Origin: Adineta ricciae
Taxonomy: Eukaryota > Rotifera > Eurotatoria > Adinetida > Adinetidae
NCBI GenBank assembly: GCA_905250025.1
Contig: CAJNOJ010000051.1
Location: forward strand, 409,121 to 473,120
Reading direction: 5' to 3'
Length of the DNA stretch: 64,000 bases
The notes beneath the pieces are model-generated. The model did not search any database. It was not told the origin of the DNA and was given only the letters and a program-made list of their open reading frames with translations. Position 1 is the first letter of the stretch. The number at the start of each line of letters is the position of its first letter. Both the position numbers and the translations under genes were made by a program. Shown one piece after another: positions 26,006 to 37,420 of the stretch.

Positions 26006-27591
26006 ATGTCTCACCAAACAAATTCATCAGCAGGATTAACAGGTACCGCGGATTCGAGTCTGTCGTCATCTGTTGGTGAACACCCAAATGCAATCACTAA
26101 CCGGTATGCTAACAAAAGAAAACCATTGTTAACAAGACTATTTTTTATTCTTCGAACAGATTTTACACTTATGAACGTGTTGAAGAAATTGTCGGTTTTA
26201 TACAAAAATTAGTAACAACAAAACCTGAAATAGCGATTATTTGTGGATCAGGTCTCGGCGGACTCGCAGAATTAGTTACCGACAAAATTGTTGTGCCGTA
26301 CGCCGATATTCCACATTTTCCACGTTCGACAGGTGAGTCAGAAACAAAAGCGGAAGAACTCGAAATGCAATCTCTTCTTCGATGAAATCTAGTGGTGGGT
26401 CATCGTAGTAATCTCGTCTTTGGAAATTTAAATGGTCTTTATGTTGTTTGTATGCAAGGTCGCTTTCATCCTTATGAAGGATATACAACAGCAACGGTAA
26501 AGTTCTTTTCTTCGAATGCACTCGCTCATACATGAGTAATGAGAGGTATTCCGTTTCACTCAAATGATATTTATAGATTTATCTACATGTTATTAAAAGA
26601 TTGATGATTACGAATAGGTTCTCATAAGTTATTTCCTCCTCTTACTACTTACGATAATCACAAATAAATACTAGGGTGTTAATTCTGATGATCTAATCAA
26701 AATAGAGATTGCTATTGGCTTTTTAGTGTGCTTTTCCCGTACGAGTCATGCGGATGCTCGGTGCGCATACGCTGATCGTTACTTGGTATGTTATTATCTA
26801 ATATCATATTACGTTTCTACCATTCGAAATATCGTTCTTAAGTGCTGCGGGTGGTGTGAATAAAGGCTTTAGCGTTGGGGATATTATGTTAATCAAAGAT
26901 CATTTAAACTTTCCGAACTTAGCTGGTAATAATCCTCTAATTGGTCATAATGACGAACGGTAAATAAACGTCGAAGTGTTCTGTCTAGTTTAATCATAAC
27001 TTTTCTCTTCAATACTTTAGATTCGGTAGGATATTTAACTGGGTAAACACGTTCTAGATATCATTTGTTTCCAGGACCGCGTTTTCCGCCTGTTGGTCAT
27101 GCATACGATCGTGCTTACTTATTAAAAATGAAAGAAGTGGCTAAGAAACATAATGTTGAATTGCGCGAAGGAGTCTACTGTGGATTAGGTATTTCAAATT
27201 GCTTTTTTTATGTTTATAGTAGAAATATCTACATATTGAAATTTTTTTAAATGTAACCTTAGGTGGACCGTGTTATGAAACCATCGCCGAAATTAACATG
27301 CTCCGAATACTCGGCGGTGACGCTGTCGGTAAGTAAAAGCATTTCCTGTCGATTCCGCATTGCTTAATACTTGCTGCAGGCATGTCTACCGTTCACGAAG
27401 TGACATTGGCTGCTCATTGTGGTTTTCGCACACTTGGTCTGGCATTAATAACAAATAAATGTCTGTCGGATTACAATACAACATATGAACCTGTGCACGA
27501 AGATGTCATTCGTATAAGTGAATTGAAAGCCAATGAATTACAACAGTTGATCTTCGATTTCGTTGGTTTTATTAAAGATCATCGTACATAG
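26006..27591 (+). CDS. PNP: purine nucleoside phosphorylase
   Basis: Nine exons (26006-26103, 26160-26332, 26393-26496, 26727-26785, 26843-26959, 27021-27025, 27075-27188, 27263-27328, 27380-27591) give 315 aa; the human trimeric enzyme has 289. It catalyses phosphorolysis of inosine and guanosine in purine salvage. Visible family motifs: phosphate-binding [22 protein letters not shown] with the conserved Arg/His; VTCAAGGVN; the [13 protein letters not shown] segment carrying the active-site Glu; [15 protein letters not shown]; and [10 protein letters not shown] with the base-binding Asn. The extra length is a Ser/Thr-rich N-terminus. One internal exon is only 5 nt (see findings) and is required to restore the ERFG motif and the frame. 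An acceptor-like TTCAG lies 6 nt before the ATG. Confidence 0.96.
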
Positions 27592-27616
27592 ATGAATCTG
27601 TCGCAGGCAAAGAACA

Positions 27617-27622
27617 AATAAA
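27617..27622 (+). terminator. PNP polyadenylation signal
   Basis: AATAAA 26 nt after the stop codon. Confidence 0.45.
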
Positions 27623-27842
27623 AAACATTTCATTCCTTTTGATTTCTTTTTTTTCCTGTTGCCGTCCTTCATTACATCCTTTTCTTCACTTGATTCTCAA
27701 CAGCCGGTGTCAGACCAATATTCGTGTTTGAAGTTTTTCTCTCTTTGTAACGCTATTGTCTTTGTGAATATCTATGTGAAACAAACATACAAACAGGAAA
27801 CAAGTCACAATTTGTTACTCTCTTTAGATGTAGAAAAGACTC

Positions 27843-30794
27843 ATGTCCGATCAATTAACTCACGGTAGATTGATGATCTTTGATCTGCTGTCGAATTTCT
27901 CTTCATAACGTTTTTCAGTGAAATCTGTGTTTCATAAACGATTTGCACATCTTTCATCTGCAATTACCAATCGGTTATGGCTAAATGCACATACCAATTA
28001 TGATTGTGATGTTTTATTGACCTTTCCGGCACGGGTCGATGACAATGTCATCGTTTGGTTTCTGGAGAAATTCCTTCAACTTGAACCTGATGTTCGCATA
28101 TCAATTAAATATCATTTCACTACAGGTAAATTCAGCGGCTCTCTTCAGTTGTAGTCATGATCGGTTATATAGGTGTTTATGGGTTTTATTTAACTTTTAC
28201 TTACGAACGGTAAGAGTTTGATCGAAGAAATTCTTTCCATTTTTGTGTGTGTGCGTGAAGGATTTTGAAGGGTGCTGACGCTCTTCAATTAGAAAAACCG
28301 ATTAAACAAGAATTTGGCGGCGGTTATCAAATATTCTTGTTCGACGAATTAGAATTTTATCAAGGTAAAGGAATATATGACTCTCGTCTTCAGTGCAATT
28401 TCTGTGTGCATATTTTCACATCCAGGTGTCGAAGATGAAGATAAGTTCTTTAGCACTCAAGAGAGGCAATCTATTGTTCTTCATCTTCTTTATTCAATGA
28501 GAATGAATGAAACTCAACTTCTTAATGGAATTAAATTTAAAGTTGATCAATCATTAAGTAAACATCTGTGTTTCTATGAATTCCAATTGATAACACTAGG
28601 CATGCGTTATTTAGTTCAACGCGGTTTAGAGAAAAACGTAATTCGACAAATCATTCCGTTGCACAATAAAGCACAATTAAATCATTTGAGGGAGACATGG
28701 GTGTGGCCAAAGAATGTTTTCAAGCCGCAACCGATCGGTATGTCAAGACAACATTGAGACTAATTCGATCTAAATGATCGATTTTCAGAGGACATTCGAC
28801 AATATTTCGGAGTGAAAATCGCACTCTATTTCTGTTGGTTAAGGTAAAGATAAAAAAAACGAATTTATTGATGTGTTCATATTCATTTTCGGTAGCTTTT
28901 ATACAAAAGCACTCTGTCTACCGGCTGCTTATGGTGTTTATATTTGGTATCATACCGGACAAAGTCAGGTTGGAATCAACGCTCAGAATCAATACTTGTT
29001 TTAATGAATCGTTTAGGAACTTGATGATAAACTCTTTGTCATTAATTCGTTTTTAAATATCATTTGGGCTACGGGATTCTTGATCTTTTGGCGACGACGA
29101 CAGGCTGAATTAGCTTATAAATGGAATACACTCGATATGGAACAACTAGAAGAAACGCGAGCGACATACAAAGGTGAATTACGACGATCACCCGTCACTG
29201 ACAAATATGAGCCGTATTATCCTGTATGGAAGCGCGTAGCATTTCGCTGTTTGGTAACCATTCCACTATTAATGATCAACCTTGTTCTCGTTTCGATCTC
29301 TATTGTTCTTATCATCCGTTTTCAAAGCTGGATTGATCGACAATTAAAGGCAGGCCGATTACCATGTAAGAGTACCATTTTCAAACGATCTGTTTTTATT
29401 TACTTTCTTTTTCATTAGCATTAATGTCACTCACGGAATTATTTCCGAAGATATTATTAGCTCTAGTCACGACGATTTTCGATGATGTCTATAAACGTGT
29501 TTGCCGTTGGTTAACAGACAAAGGTACGAAGATATTCAAGAAAATCCTCGATTGACTCGCCCATTCTCTTAGAAAATTATCGAGAGCAACGCGTACATGA
29601 CAATCAAATGATAGCAAAAATGTTTGCTGTAAGTTCCACATTCACTTCGGAAAGGTCTCCGTTGATCGCGATTTGTTCTGTACAGTGTGCATCTATCAAT
29701 TCCTACTTGGGCGTGTTCTACATCGCCTTTTTCACACACAAATACATTCGATTATCTGACGTAAGTAACTAGAACGAAGAGGATCAATCCATCACTGATT
29801 TTTTTTCTACATTCAGCAATTGATAACCATTTTTGTTATAAAACAATTCTGGGATCATGTCAAGGTAAGTGAACATCGTGTCGAATTCATTTCATTTCAG
29901 ACATTTTAGGAAGCAATCATTCCATACATTGTGTCAAATACACGTCTATCGGTATTGATTCAAATGAGTAAAAAGGAACACGATCGATATACCGAACGTG
30001 AAGAACTTAATAACCATTTGAAACGCATTCTCGACCAATGGAATACTTCCAAACAAACGAAAGTCATTGCATTCAATCCGTGTGATTCTCTTCCAAGTTT
30101 CGAAACTCTATCATTATCACAAGCTGAAATCGAATGTTTACAACCGAAATGGCAAGATTTGTACGAAGATTCTCTCGAATTAGTGGTTCAATTTGGTTAT
30201 ATTATATTCCTTTCGACATTATTTCCACTTGCAGCATTCTTCTCTTTGTTGAATAATATTCTCGAAATACGAACGGATGCATTTAAACTATGCATGATCT
30301 ATCAGCGACCGTTTTCGCAACGTGTCAAAGATATTGGCCATTGGCAGGTAGAGAAAGATATTCCTACTTATCCGAATAAAAAGTTGCCTTTCTAAAGAAA
30401 ATTATGGAATATATGATCGTTGCAGCGATTATCATTAATTGTATATTCTGTTCTATTCGCGGAGTCTTCCGCCGAATGGTGCCTGGTCTTCCATTCGCCG
30501 CGGAAATCTTCCTACTCGTTTGTATTGAGGTTTGTTAATTAAACTATTGGTTTGCACGGAGAACAATTCGATCGAACCTTTTAGCATTTATTGGTCTTGT
30601 TTTGCAAAACAATCCGATCAAATATTGAAAGTGTACCATATTGGGTGAGAGTTGAAAAAGCTAAAATGGAATATCGCCGACGAGAAGCATTGAAAGTAAG
30701 ACATGAATTTGCTGTTGGTTTTCTCTGCATATCCGCATTTTAGAAACTGGAATGCGATGCTTTGCATAATCAATCTCATGGCAACGACGAATAG
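27843..30794 (+). CDS. anoctamin, ANO10/TMEM16K-like
   Basis: Sixteen exons (27843-27864, 27919-28125, 28173-28209, 28261-28364, 28426-28737, 28789-28843, 28896-28968, 29017-29365, 29419-29523, 29573-29628, 29686-29760, 29817-29864, 29910-30347, 30398-30529, 30585-30695, 30744-30794) give 724 aa (human ANO10 has 660). Anoctamins are dimeric membrane proteins acting as Ca2+-gated lipid scramblases or chloride channels; ANO10 is endoplasmic-reticulum associated. Seen: cytosolic N-terminal domain with EFYQGVEDEDKFFSTQERQ; first membrane segments from about residue 255 (FGVKIALYFCWL, AAYGVYIWYHTGQ); WRRRQAELAYKW after TM2; SYLGVFYIAFF; and the QFGYIIFLSTLFPLAAFFSLLNNILEIRTDAFKL region read as separate short motifs, which contains the conserved acidic residues of the Ca2+ site. 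The charged C-terminus is short. Exon 1 codes for only seven residues; the ATG is the least certain part. Confidence 0.92.
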
Positions 30795-30927
30795 ACAAAG
30801 AATTTAAAATGTATCTCTCAGTCATTTGTATATGATCTTCAAATAAATGAATCAATTTATTCCAGCTTCGTCTAAGAAAATGTAATAGATCTCTTTTGAA
30901 GATCAATGTTCGAGAATCACTTCGAAT

Positions 30928-33406
30928 TTAGGATGTTAATTTCTTTCGTCGGATGTAGATTTGATCGAAGTAATGACACAGAGTTTGCTTTTCATAAAAC
31001 AATCTTTTCAGACTGAAGAGCTCATTATATTTTTTGACAAGTTTCTTTTTGGTGAGATACAGTTTAGATAGATTACCGAACTCGACGGGCGAATTGACTT
31101 TCAATCTCTGCCAATGATGCACTTCGTTTGAATTGTTTTTTGTTTCCACTTCAAGTTGGTTGTGTAGATTTGTATATCGATGAGATACGTATTGAGAATG
31201 AGTACATTCATAGCGTTGTTGCGATTGAAATCTCATCGATTGCTGCAATCGATTGTTAGAAGCTTGGAGATAATGATAATATTTGCGCAAAAGATTCAGA
31301 TCAGATTTTAACTGTTCGATGATTTTCGCTGAAACGACGCAAATGTTTCGTTTATAGTAACTATTGATACATACCTTTATTTCGATTTTGCTCAGTTAAA
31401 CGTTTGATTCCGTTGTATAAGAATGGTAACTGATTGTTGACAATCGTGTGTTTTTCTCCAAGTAATTGCAGTACAAAACTTAACCGTTCGTACTCTTGTT
31501 GTAATTGCATGTTTTCATTGTTCAGGGAAGAGAATATCCCTTTCAAATCTTGATAACTATGTTCGGATTGTTGCAGATTGTCATTAAATATTTTTATTCT
31601 GGCTCTGGTTTTTTCTCCTTCGACTTGATACTGTTGTAATAGACCAGTTTCTTTCATAAGAATTCGATCGAAATCTTTGGTATGCGAAGTTAATTTAGAG
31701 CTGATCATTTTATAATAGGGAATTTTCGCTTCATTCTGTTTTAAACCCATCTCTAATTGACGATGGTTGATTGCGTGATGGGCGAGTTGTTGTTGATAAT
31801 GTGATATTTCTTTTATTACTGGTCTTTCATCTGCTGAGAGCTTATGAATCTTTTGTGTATATGACAACACTTTCGTTTTGCTTTCATTCACTTTCCGATG
31901 TTGATTTTGAAGTTCAGCATGGATGATCGACTGGTAGTGTTCTAAATTTGATAATTCTTTGGTGACGAAACTAATCTGATGCTCATGGGAATGAATCTGA
32001 TCATTTTGTCGATGGATTTGATTTGTTAGTTTATTGGTTTCGTTTTTGATTAGGTCAAGTCGCTGGTCATGAATTGTAACTACAAACTTTAATTGAACGA
32101 AATCTCTCAAATCAAGACAAGGAAGATTTACTGCTTTTTTGCAAAGTGTGCGTCAGTTCTTGCTGTTTTCTATGATCGGTTGTCAGTTGTCGATAGGAAT
32201 ACTGTAGATCTTTGAGATCATGTTTCGAATGGATAAGACTCGTTTTTAATAAGCGAGCTTTTATCATGGCTTGCTTGATTGTCTCGAGTATTTCTTGTTG
32301 ATTGTTTGACATTTGAGTTTTTTCTTTATCAATAATTCGAATCTGATCGTGAAGCAGTTGCCGATGTTGCACAACTTGTATTTGTTCAAATTCCAATTGC
32401 TCAAGCTGCTGATCTTGCTGCTGAATCGATTGCAGTAGATTCGATAATTGACTTTTGTACTTTGTTCGACTGATCATCAGGAAGGTTAAGTCTTGTTTAT
32501 ATTTATTGAGTTTCACTTGATAAACAATTGTTGACTTGTGATGCATTTCAATATACGTTTGCACTTGAAAGATAAGCTTTAATATATGTTGAATCTCCTC
32601 GCTGATGGACTTATAATTGATTAGTAATGTTTGAACATCTTTTACGTTGGCGAGAAGATCATTGATCCGTCGAGTGGACTGCTCATGAGTGTAATCATTG
32701 ATCTGTTGTTGTGTCTTGACTTTCGTGTTTGTTTCGTTGATATCCTGTGTCGTTTGTAGGATATCGGTACGAAATTGCTCAAGAGATATCTGAATTTCTT
32801 TCACTTTCAGCAATAAACTCGCGTGTTCTTTTTCGATCAAGGTTAAATTCGCTGTTTGCTCATCTTTTTCTAATTCAGTAAGATTGAGTAGCTTTTGCAA
32901 ATCTTCGTAAACTAACTCTTGACTAATCGTGAGTCCTGTTACTGTTTCGAAGATGTGCCACAGACGCGATGTTGTAGCTCGGAGAGTCTTCAAAAAAAGA
33001 AATTAGAGCGAGCGTCTGAAAGAAATTCGAATATAAACTTGAACAGTATGCCATGTGTCTAGTTCTTTGCTTTTAACATTCGTTAAGATTTGATTCAGCT
33101 CGTGAAATTTCGTCTGGAATGTCTTCAACGTTCTCTGATCGATAGTACGAAGTTCATTCGCATAGTTAAGCTTTGTGTAATTTGCATCGAGGTCAGTTTT
33201 CAAGCGTTGGATTTCTTTGAGAAGAAAGTTCTGTGAATATTTCAATTGTTGACCTGAAGAGTTCAAATGATTATCCGAGTTTCACGCTTCTTTTCTTACA
33301 ACAGACCAATCTGTTCGCTTTCATGAACTAAATGATTAATATCAACATCTTCGAATGAATCACTAATGCTCTTTAACTGTTTTATTTCATGAGAAAAGTC
33401 CTCCAT
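30928..33406 (-). CDS. long coiled-coil protein, family not identified
   Basis: Five exons (33406-33307, 33253-33039, 32987-32132, 32079-31375, 31328-30928) give 758 aa with all phases consistent. Almost the whole protein from about residue 30 is predicted heptad coiled coil (rich in Gln, Lys, Leu, Ile; few Gly or Pro), with no membrane segment or catalytic motif. The C-terminus ends in a basic RRKKLTS. Long coiled coils of this type are common in centrosomal, ciliary and axonemal proteins, but I cannot name the family. Exon 1's donor (GTCTGT) is non-optimal. Its ATG lies only 48 bp downstream of the stop codon of the DUF962 gene on the same strand, and an acceptor-like GTTTTAG sits 21 nt before that ATG. 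Its 3' end converges on anoctamin, 133 bp apart. Confidence 0.75.
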
Positions 33407-33454
33407 GTGAATATTATATCTATCTAAAACGCGCGCAATCGAAAAGAATCGGAA

Positions 33455-33943
33455 TCAATAGTCAATGCCGAAATATTTGAAAGCGTGAACCAATGTCCAA
33501 AGAGGGCCGATAAGAAGGAATTGCAGATCTTTGAAGAATGCTGGTTTCTTGCCTTCAATTTCGTGACCAACGAATTGTCCGATCCAAGCGAGAATGAAAA
33601 TAATCAATGCCAAACGAAAAATTCGAACATGAGTCTTTTCCATCACGACCAACGATGTAATCACGAAAAAGAAGATGATCGTCATGGCAATTGCCAATGG
33701 AGGCGAAAGATTCCAATAGAAAGCCAAGATCGGTGCGAGTATAAGGGAGGGATTGACGAGTCCAACTTGACCAATGGAAATTGTATTACGAATATGTTTT
33801 GGTACAATCGGCAAACACCAAAGCATCGCGAAAAGTGTGAATGTTATTGTTGGCACACATATCTTATGTATGAGAATATTGATTGGATTTTGATGTGATA
33901 ATGAATATTCGTCTAGCCAGGCAGTTAATTCTTTTCCAGGCAT
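33455..33943 (-). CDS. DUF962/Mpo1-like integral membrane protein
   Basis: Single exon, 162 aa, matching the DUF962 (YGL010w/Mpo1) family. Yeast Mpo1 is an endoplasmic-reticulum dioxygenase in phytosphingosine-derived 2-hydroxy fatty acid alpha-oxidation. Seen: N-terminal WLDEYSLSHQNPINILIH with conserved His residues spaced as in the family, three to four hydrophobic segments (about 28-45, 62-78, 84-98, 106-122), and the C-terminal signature QFVGHEIEGKKPAFFKDLQF with a further conserved His. The predicted His residues could bind iron. A TTCTAG acceptor sequence abuts the ATG, so the 5' end is probably spliced in cis or trans. It is followed at 48 bp by the coiled-coil gene. Confidence 0.88.
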   Translation of the reverse strand: MPGKELTAWLDEYSLSHQNPINILIHKICVPTITFTLFAMLWCLPIVPKHIRNTISIGQVGLVNPSLILAPILAFYWNLSPPLAIAMTIIFFFVITSLVVMEKTHVRIFRLALIIFILAWIGQFVGHEIEGKKPAFFKDLQFLLIGPLWTLVHAFKYFGIDY

Positions 33944-34197
33944 CTAGAATGAATCATAATTATTTAATTTTTCATTTTTTGTTTGATTATTATCGATCAC
34001 ATGAGAAGCATTTTTGTTGCCAGGAAGTTATTAGCATAGTAAAATAAAATCGTATAAGTGTTTATCTGACAAAAAAAAAAATCAAAAACCTATTTCAAAA
34101 ATTAAAATTATTTCGTCGACCGCGTTTTGCTTTGGGTGTATTTCTGAAAGAGACAAATATCTCATTAAGTATTCGAACTTCGTCGCATGTCCTTCGC

Positions 34198-37100
34198 TTA
34201 CTTCGCTTTATCTCCAGTCAAGTGTTGTTGTGGATCGTATTTCAGTGCTAAATCTCTTGCTTCTGGATGTCGTTCGATATAGGCCGCTTTTGCTTCTTCG
34301 TAAGCTAAATGCATTTCGTCCTGATGTAGCTTTACGACATCGTTCGCCTCTCCACATTTTTCGTTATTGTTAAAGTGATCATAGCCTTTTATCGGTTTAC
34401 GACAAACATAACACATTGATGCGCCACACGTGCACGTCATTTTATTACAACCTAAATGAAGGCGATGTTTTCAAGTCAATAATGTGCGACTTATTCGTAC
34501 CTTCGAGTTTATAAAATCGCCGATGACATCTATAACAAATTCGAATCATTGCTTCCGAAACGCGATTTTCGATAAAAGTCCGCATGTCTAATTCATCTTT
34601 TTTCTCTACTTCATCACATCGTAGTGGAATATGATTGGGTTCGCCACAGTTTCTACACGTTTCTTTTAAACAATCTTGATTAAAACATCGAAAGACACGT
34701 TCATTCGGGTCATCAATAACTACAAAACACACGTTATTGCACCAACTATTGAAATTATCTTGACCTACTTGTTCCGAATGTACAATATTTGCATTGCTCG
34801 AAATTTGGAATATTTGCTCGGCGTAATTCTTCTTGCTGGATCTTATTCAGCAATCGAGAAAATAACGTGGGTGACAACAATTGACCCATGAGTGATGTTG
34901 AATATTCGGAATGACATGTTGGATTTAGACATGAGAAGAAGCATGCACCGTCCGATACAAAGCCAGTTTCGACATAATTCTTTACACATGTTCTAGAGCA
35001 TTTGAGTAAGAAGATATCAGAGAAAATGAAGAGAAAAACTGAATCTTACCGACAGAATTCATGGTTATTATCACACTCAATCATATCATCATCGAGTAGT
35101 TGATCATCACAACAACAATCGCATGTTTTCAATGTTCCGTTTTGTGTTGCAGATTGAATTTGTGCATCACGCAATTCTTTCTTCCGTGTTAAATATTCTT
35201 TAATAAGAAAGAAAAACTTTTAGCAAGGATAAAATATCAAACAAAAAAAAAAGAACAGAAATATAAATATCGACAAATTCCGTCTGCTATTAACTTTGTA
35301 AATCTCTGATATAATAAAGCACGTCATCTTCTTTCTCTCGTGTATAGAACATATTTGATGACCTAGTCTTTAGGATCGGACGGTCTTGACAAAGTTCAAC
35401 AAAACGATTCAAAACTCGAGGCGATGGTTGTCGTGTTCGTGTCATGAGATCAATTCCTGCACTAGTAAACAACGTGGAACCAAACATTGTCGCTACCCAT
35501 TGATATGGCTGATCCACAGGTGTTTCATCATCAACAAAAACAAATCCAAATTGACTCGTGAGTAATTTCATCACACCATTTCCTCGCCATTGGTAACGAC
35601 TTGGCTTAGCATCAGATTGAGTATCAACTCCGCTAATACTTGTTGGCACGTAGCCAACAAAAGGTCGTTTGGTATAATACTCAACGAGATCATTGAGACG
35701 AACGCGTCCGTCGGGTAGTGTATCATGAATTGAATATGTGATTGTTGGTGTCAATTTATTTTTCCACATATTGAGATTCGTTCCGAGAATATGCCAAAGT
35801 CCCAATGCACGATAAGGATTGAACCCTGCTACACTAGCTTCATCAATTTCTTCCGACGACATGATCAAGAGTGAATTGAAGACAGTATGGGTGTATTTTT
35901 GGTCGACAAAGAAAATGGTCTATGTAGCGTTTACGCGTCACTGATGAAAGGATTGATTAGACAAAGAGAAAAAACAGAACTGACTAAACGTGTTTTTCTT
36001 TTTTTCGTTCTGTTTTTTTTTCTACAGCAAATAATATCGCAACACAAAAAGACGTCTTCTCTCTCTCCTACTCAACTGTTTCTCATGCACATCAACTTAC
36101 CGATAATTTCATCTTCATGTTTAGTGTAACACAATTCCTGGAAAGATCAATACTAACATTCACAACGGAGTCAAGAGTAAAAATAACGTTACTTTGTAGA
36201 AGATTTCATCAGGAACATCGGGAATCGCAAGTACAACACGAGCTCGTTGATTAAACTGTTTTGGAGTTGCTAGAAATTGAAAAAACTAGACAATGCATAC
36301 TTTCTATTCTGAAACTATTTACAATCACGAGATCTATTCCGCCGTTGGTTTGAGTTCATATTATATGTGAAGAATTCTTCTCGAAGTTGTCTCATAGATG
36401 GAGCAAAACGATAATTATTCATTTCTAAGACTTCTTTGATATGTTCACTCGAGATGCGAGCAAAAGCATTTGCTAAATAGATGTAGGAATGTTTTTTATA
36501 TGCTTCGGAAACGTTTTTCGTTAGATCATAGAAATATTCCATTGGGTTCGAAAATGTCTTCAAGAATTCTTCGATTTCGAATTTGGGATGACGTAAATTT
36601 TCTTTCAAGCGTTCATTACGTATACGTTCTAATTTTTCTGTCAATTTCACATAACCGTGTTCGATCAAACTCGTTATTAATGTATTCAAATCCGGCTTAT
36701 TTGATGAACTTTCCGCAAACTTCATATATGATTCTAATGCATAGTCAGGATCGATATCTGGCAGAATAGCAAGCAAACGATGGTACTCATCGGAAAGGAA
36801 ATCATCATCGTCAACGGTCATGTCATCGAATGATCGTTTGCTTGTTGACGGTTGCATAGTATCGTAAGAGAGTAATTCATTAACGATATCATCGTACCAA
36901 TTGGGATTGGATTCATTTTTTAAACGAACATAAACATCCTTGATATGATCACGAGGAACTGTGTTGAAAACATCGTATAGTGTTTGAAGAGTATCTTCAG
37001 TGATTGCCGGTGAAGCAGTTGCAGTGGTAGTGGTAATGGTAGTGGCTGTTGGTTCTTTCGTAGAGGCATCTTTTGTAGGATCAGTCACTTTACCAAAAGA

Positions 37101-37420
37101 AAGTATTTCAGTAGCGATGTCTGAACAGGCTACGTCAACTGATGCGGAACGATGAATATGCCAGCCAATAATTTCAAGAGGAACTTTGACATCAGGAAAT
37201 ATATCGTGCAAACGATCACGTATGGCAATGATGGATGGATGCTAAAATGATAGAGCAGAAGAGTGTATAGAGATTTGAGAAAGTAGAGAATGTAACTAAA
37301 TTCGTCGTTAGTCTAAATCTGATTATCAATGGAAATGCTTTGCGGCTTTTGCGCGTATATTAAAGCATATTTTATTTGGTGAGAAAAAGTCATTTCGCTT
37401 ACGATATTTGCATCCGTCAT
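34198..37420 (-). CDS. RBR-type E3 ubiquitin ligase, RNF216 (TRIAD3)-like
   Basis: Eight exons (37420-37403, 37241-36323, 36269-36193, 36137-36101, 35197-35050, 34992-34769, 34719-34501, 34451-34198) give 631 aa. RBR ligases pass ubiquitin through a catalytic Cys in the second RING. The C-terminal half has the RING1 Cys/His set ([19 protein letters not shown]), the in-between-RING region ([34 protein letters not shown] as in RNF216), then RING2 with [20 protein letters not shown] and [19 protein letters not shown]. The catalytic Cys is expected in the CNKMTCTCG stretch. The long second exon carries Asp/Ser/Thr-rich sequence and repeated [11 protein letters not shown] and HIKDVYV/HIKEVLE helices as in the family's N-terminal half. 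Intron 4 is 903 nt and contains another gene (35290-35862) on the same strand. The MTDANI start exon is short and provisional. Confidence 0.85.
35290..35862 (-). CDS. lipocalin-like protein, nested in an RNF216-like intron
   Basis: An uninterrupted 190-aa frame from ATG 35862 to a stop at 35290, lying wholly within a 903-nt intron of the RNF216-like gene and on the same strand. The composition and motifs look like a real globular protein: [18 protein letters not shown] at the start, [37 protein letters not shown] and [13 protein letters not shown]. The pattern (N-terminal W in a G-x-W context, beta-rich repeats) suggests a lipocalin-like barrel, possibly binding a hydrophobic ligand, but this is a weak fold guess. 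No signal peptide. It could also be a retained alternative exon, but its own stop and the phase argue against that. Confidence 0.6.
   Translation of the reverse strand: MSSEEIDEASVAGFNPYRALGLWHILGTNLNMWKNKLTPTITYSIHDTLPDGRVRLNDLVEYYTKRPFVGYVPTSISGVDTQSDAKPSRYQWRGNGVMKLLTSQFGFVFVDDETPVDQPYQWVATMFGSTLFTSAGIDLMTRTRQPSPRVLNRFVELCQDRPILKTRSSNMFYTREKEDDVLYYIRDLQS

Noticed and set aside
33485-33898. 137-codon plus-strand frame
   Set aside because: Antisense shadow of the DUF962 gene, whose minus-strand product matches a known family over its full length.
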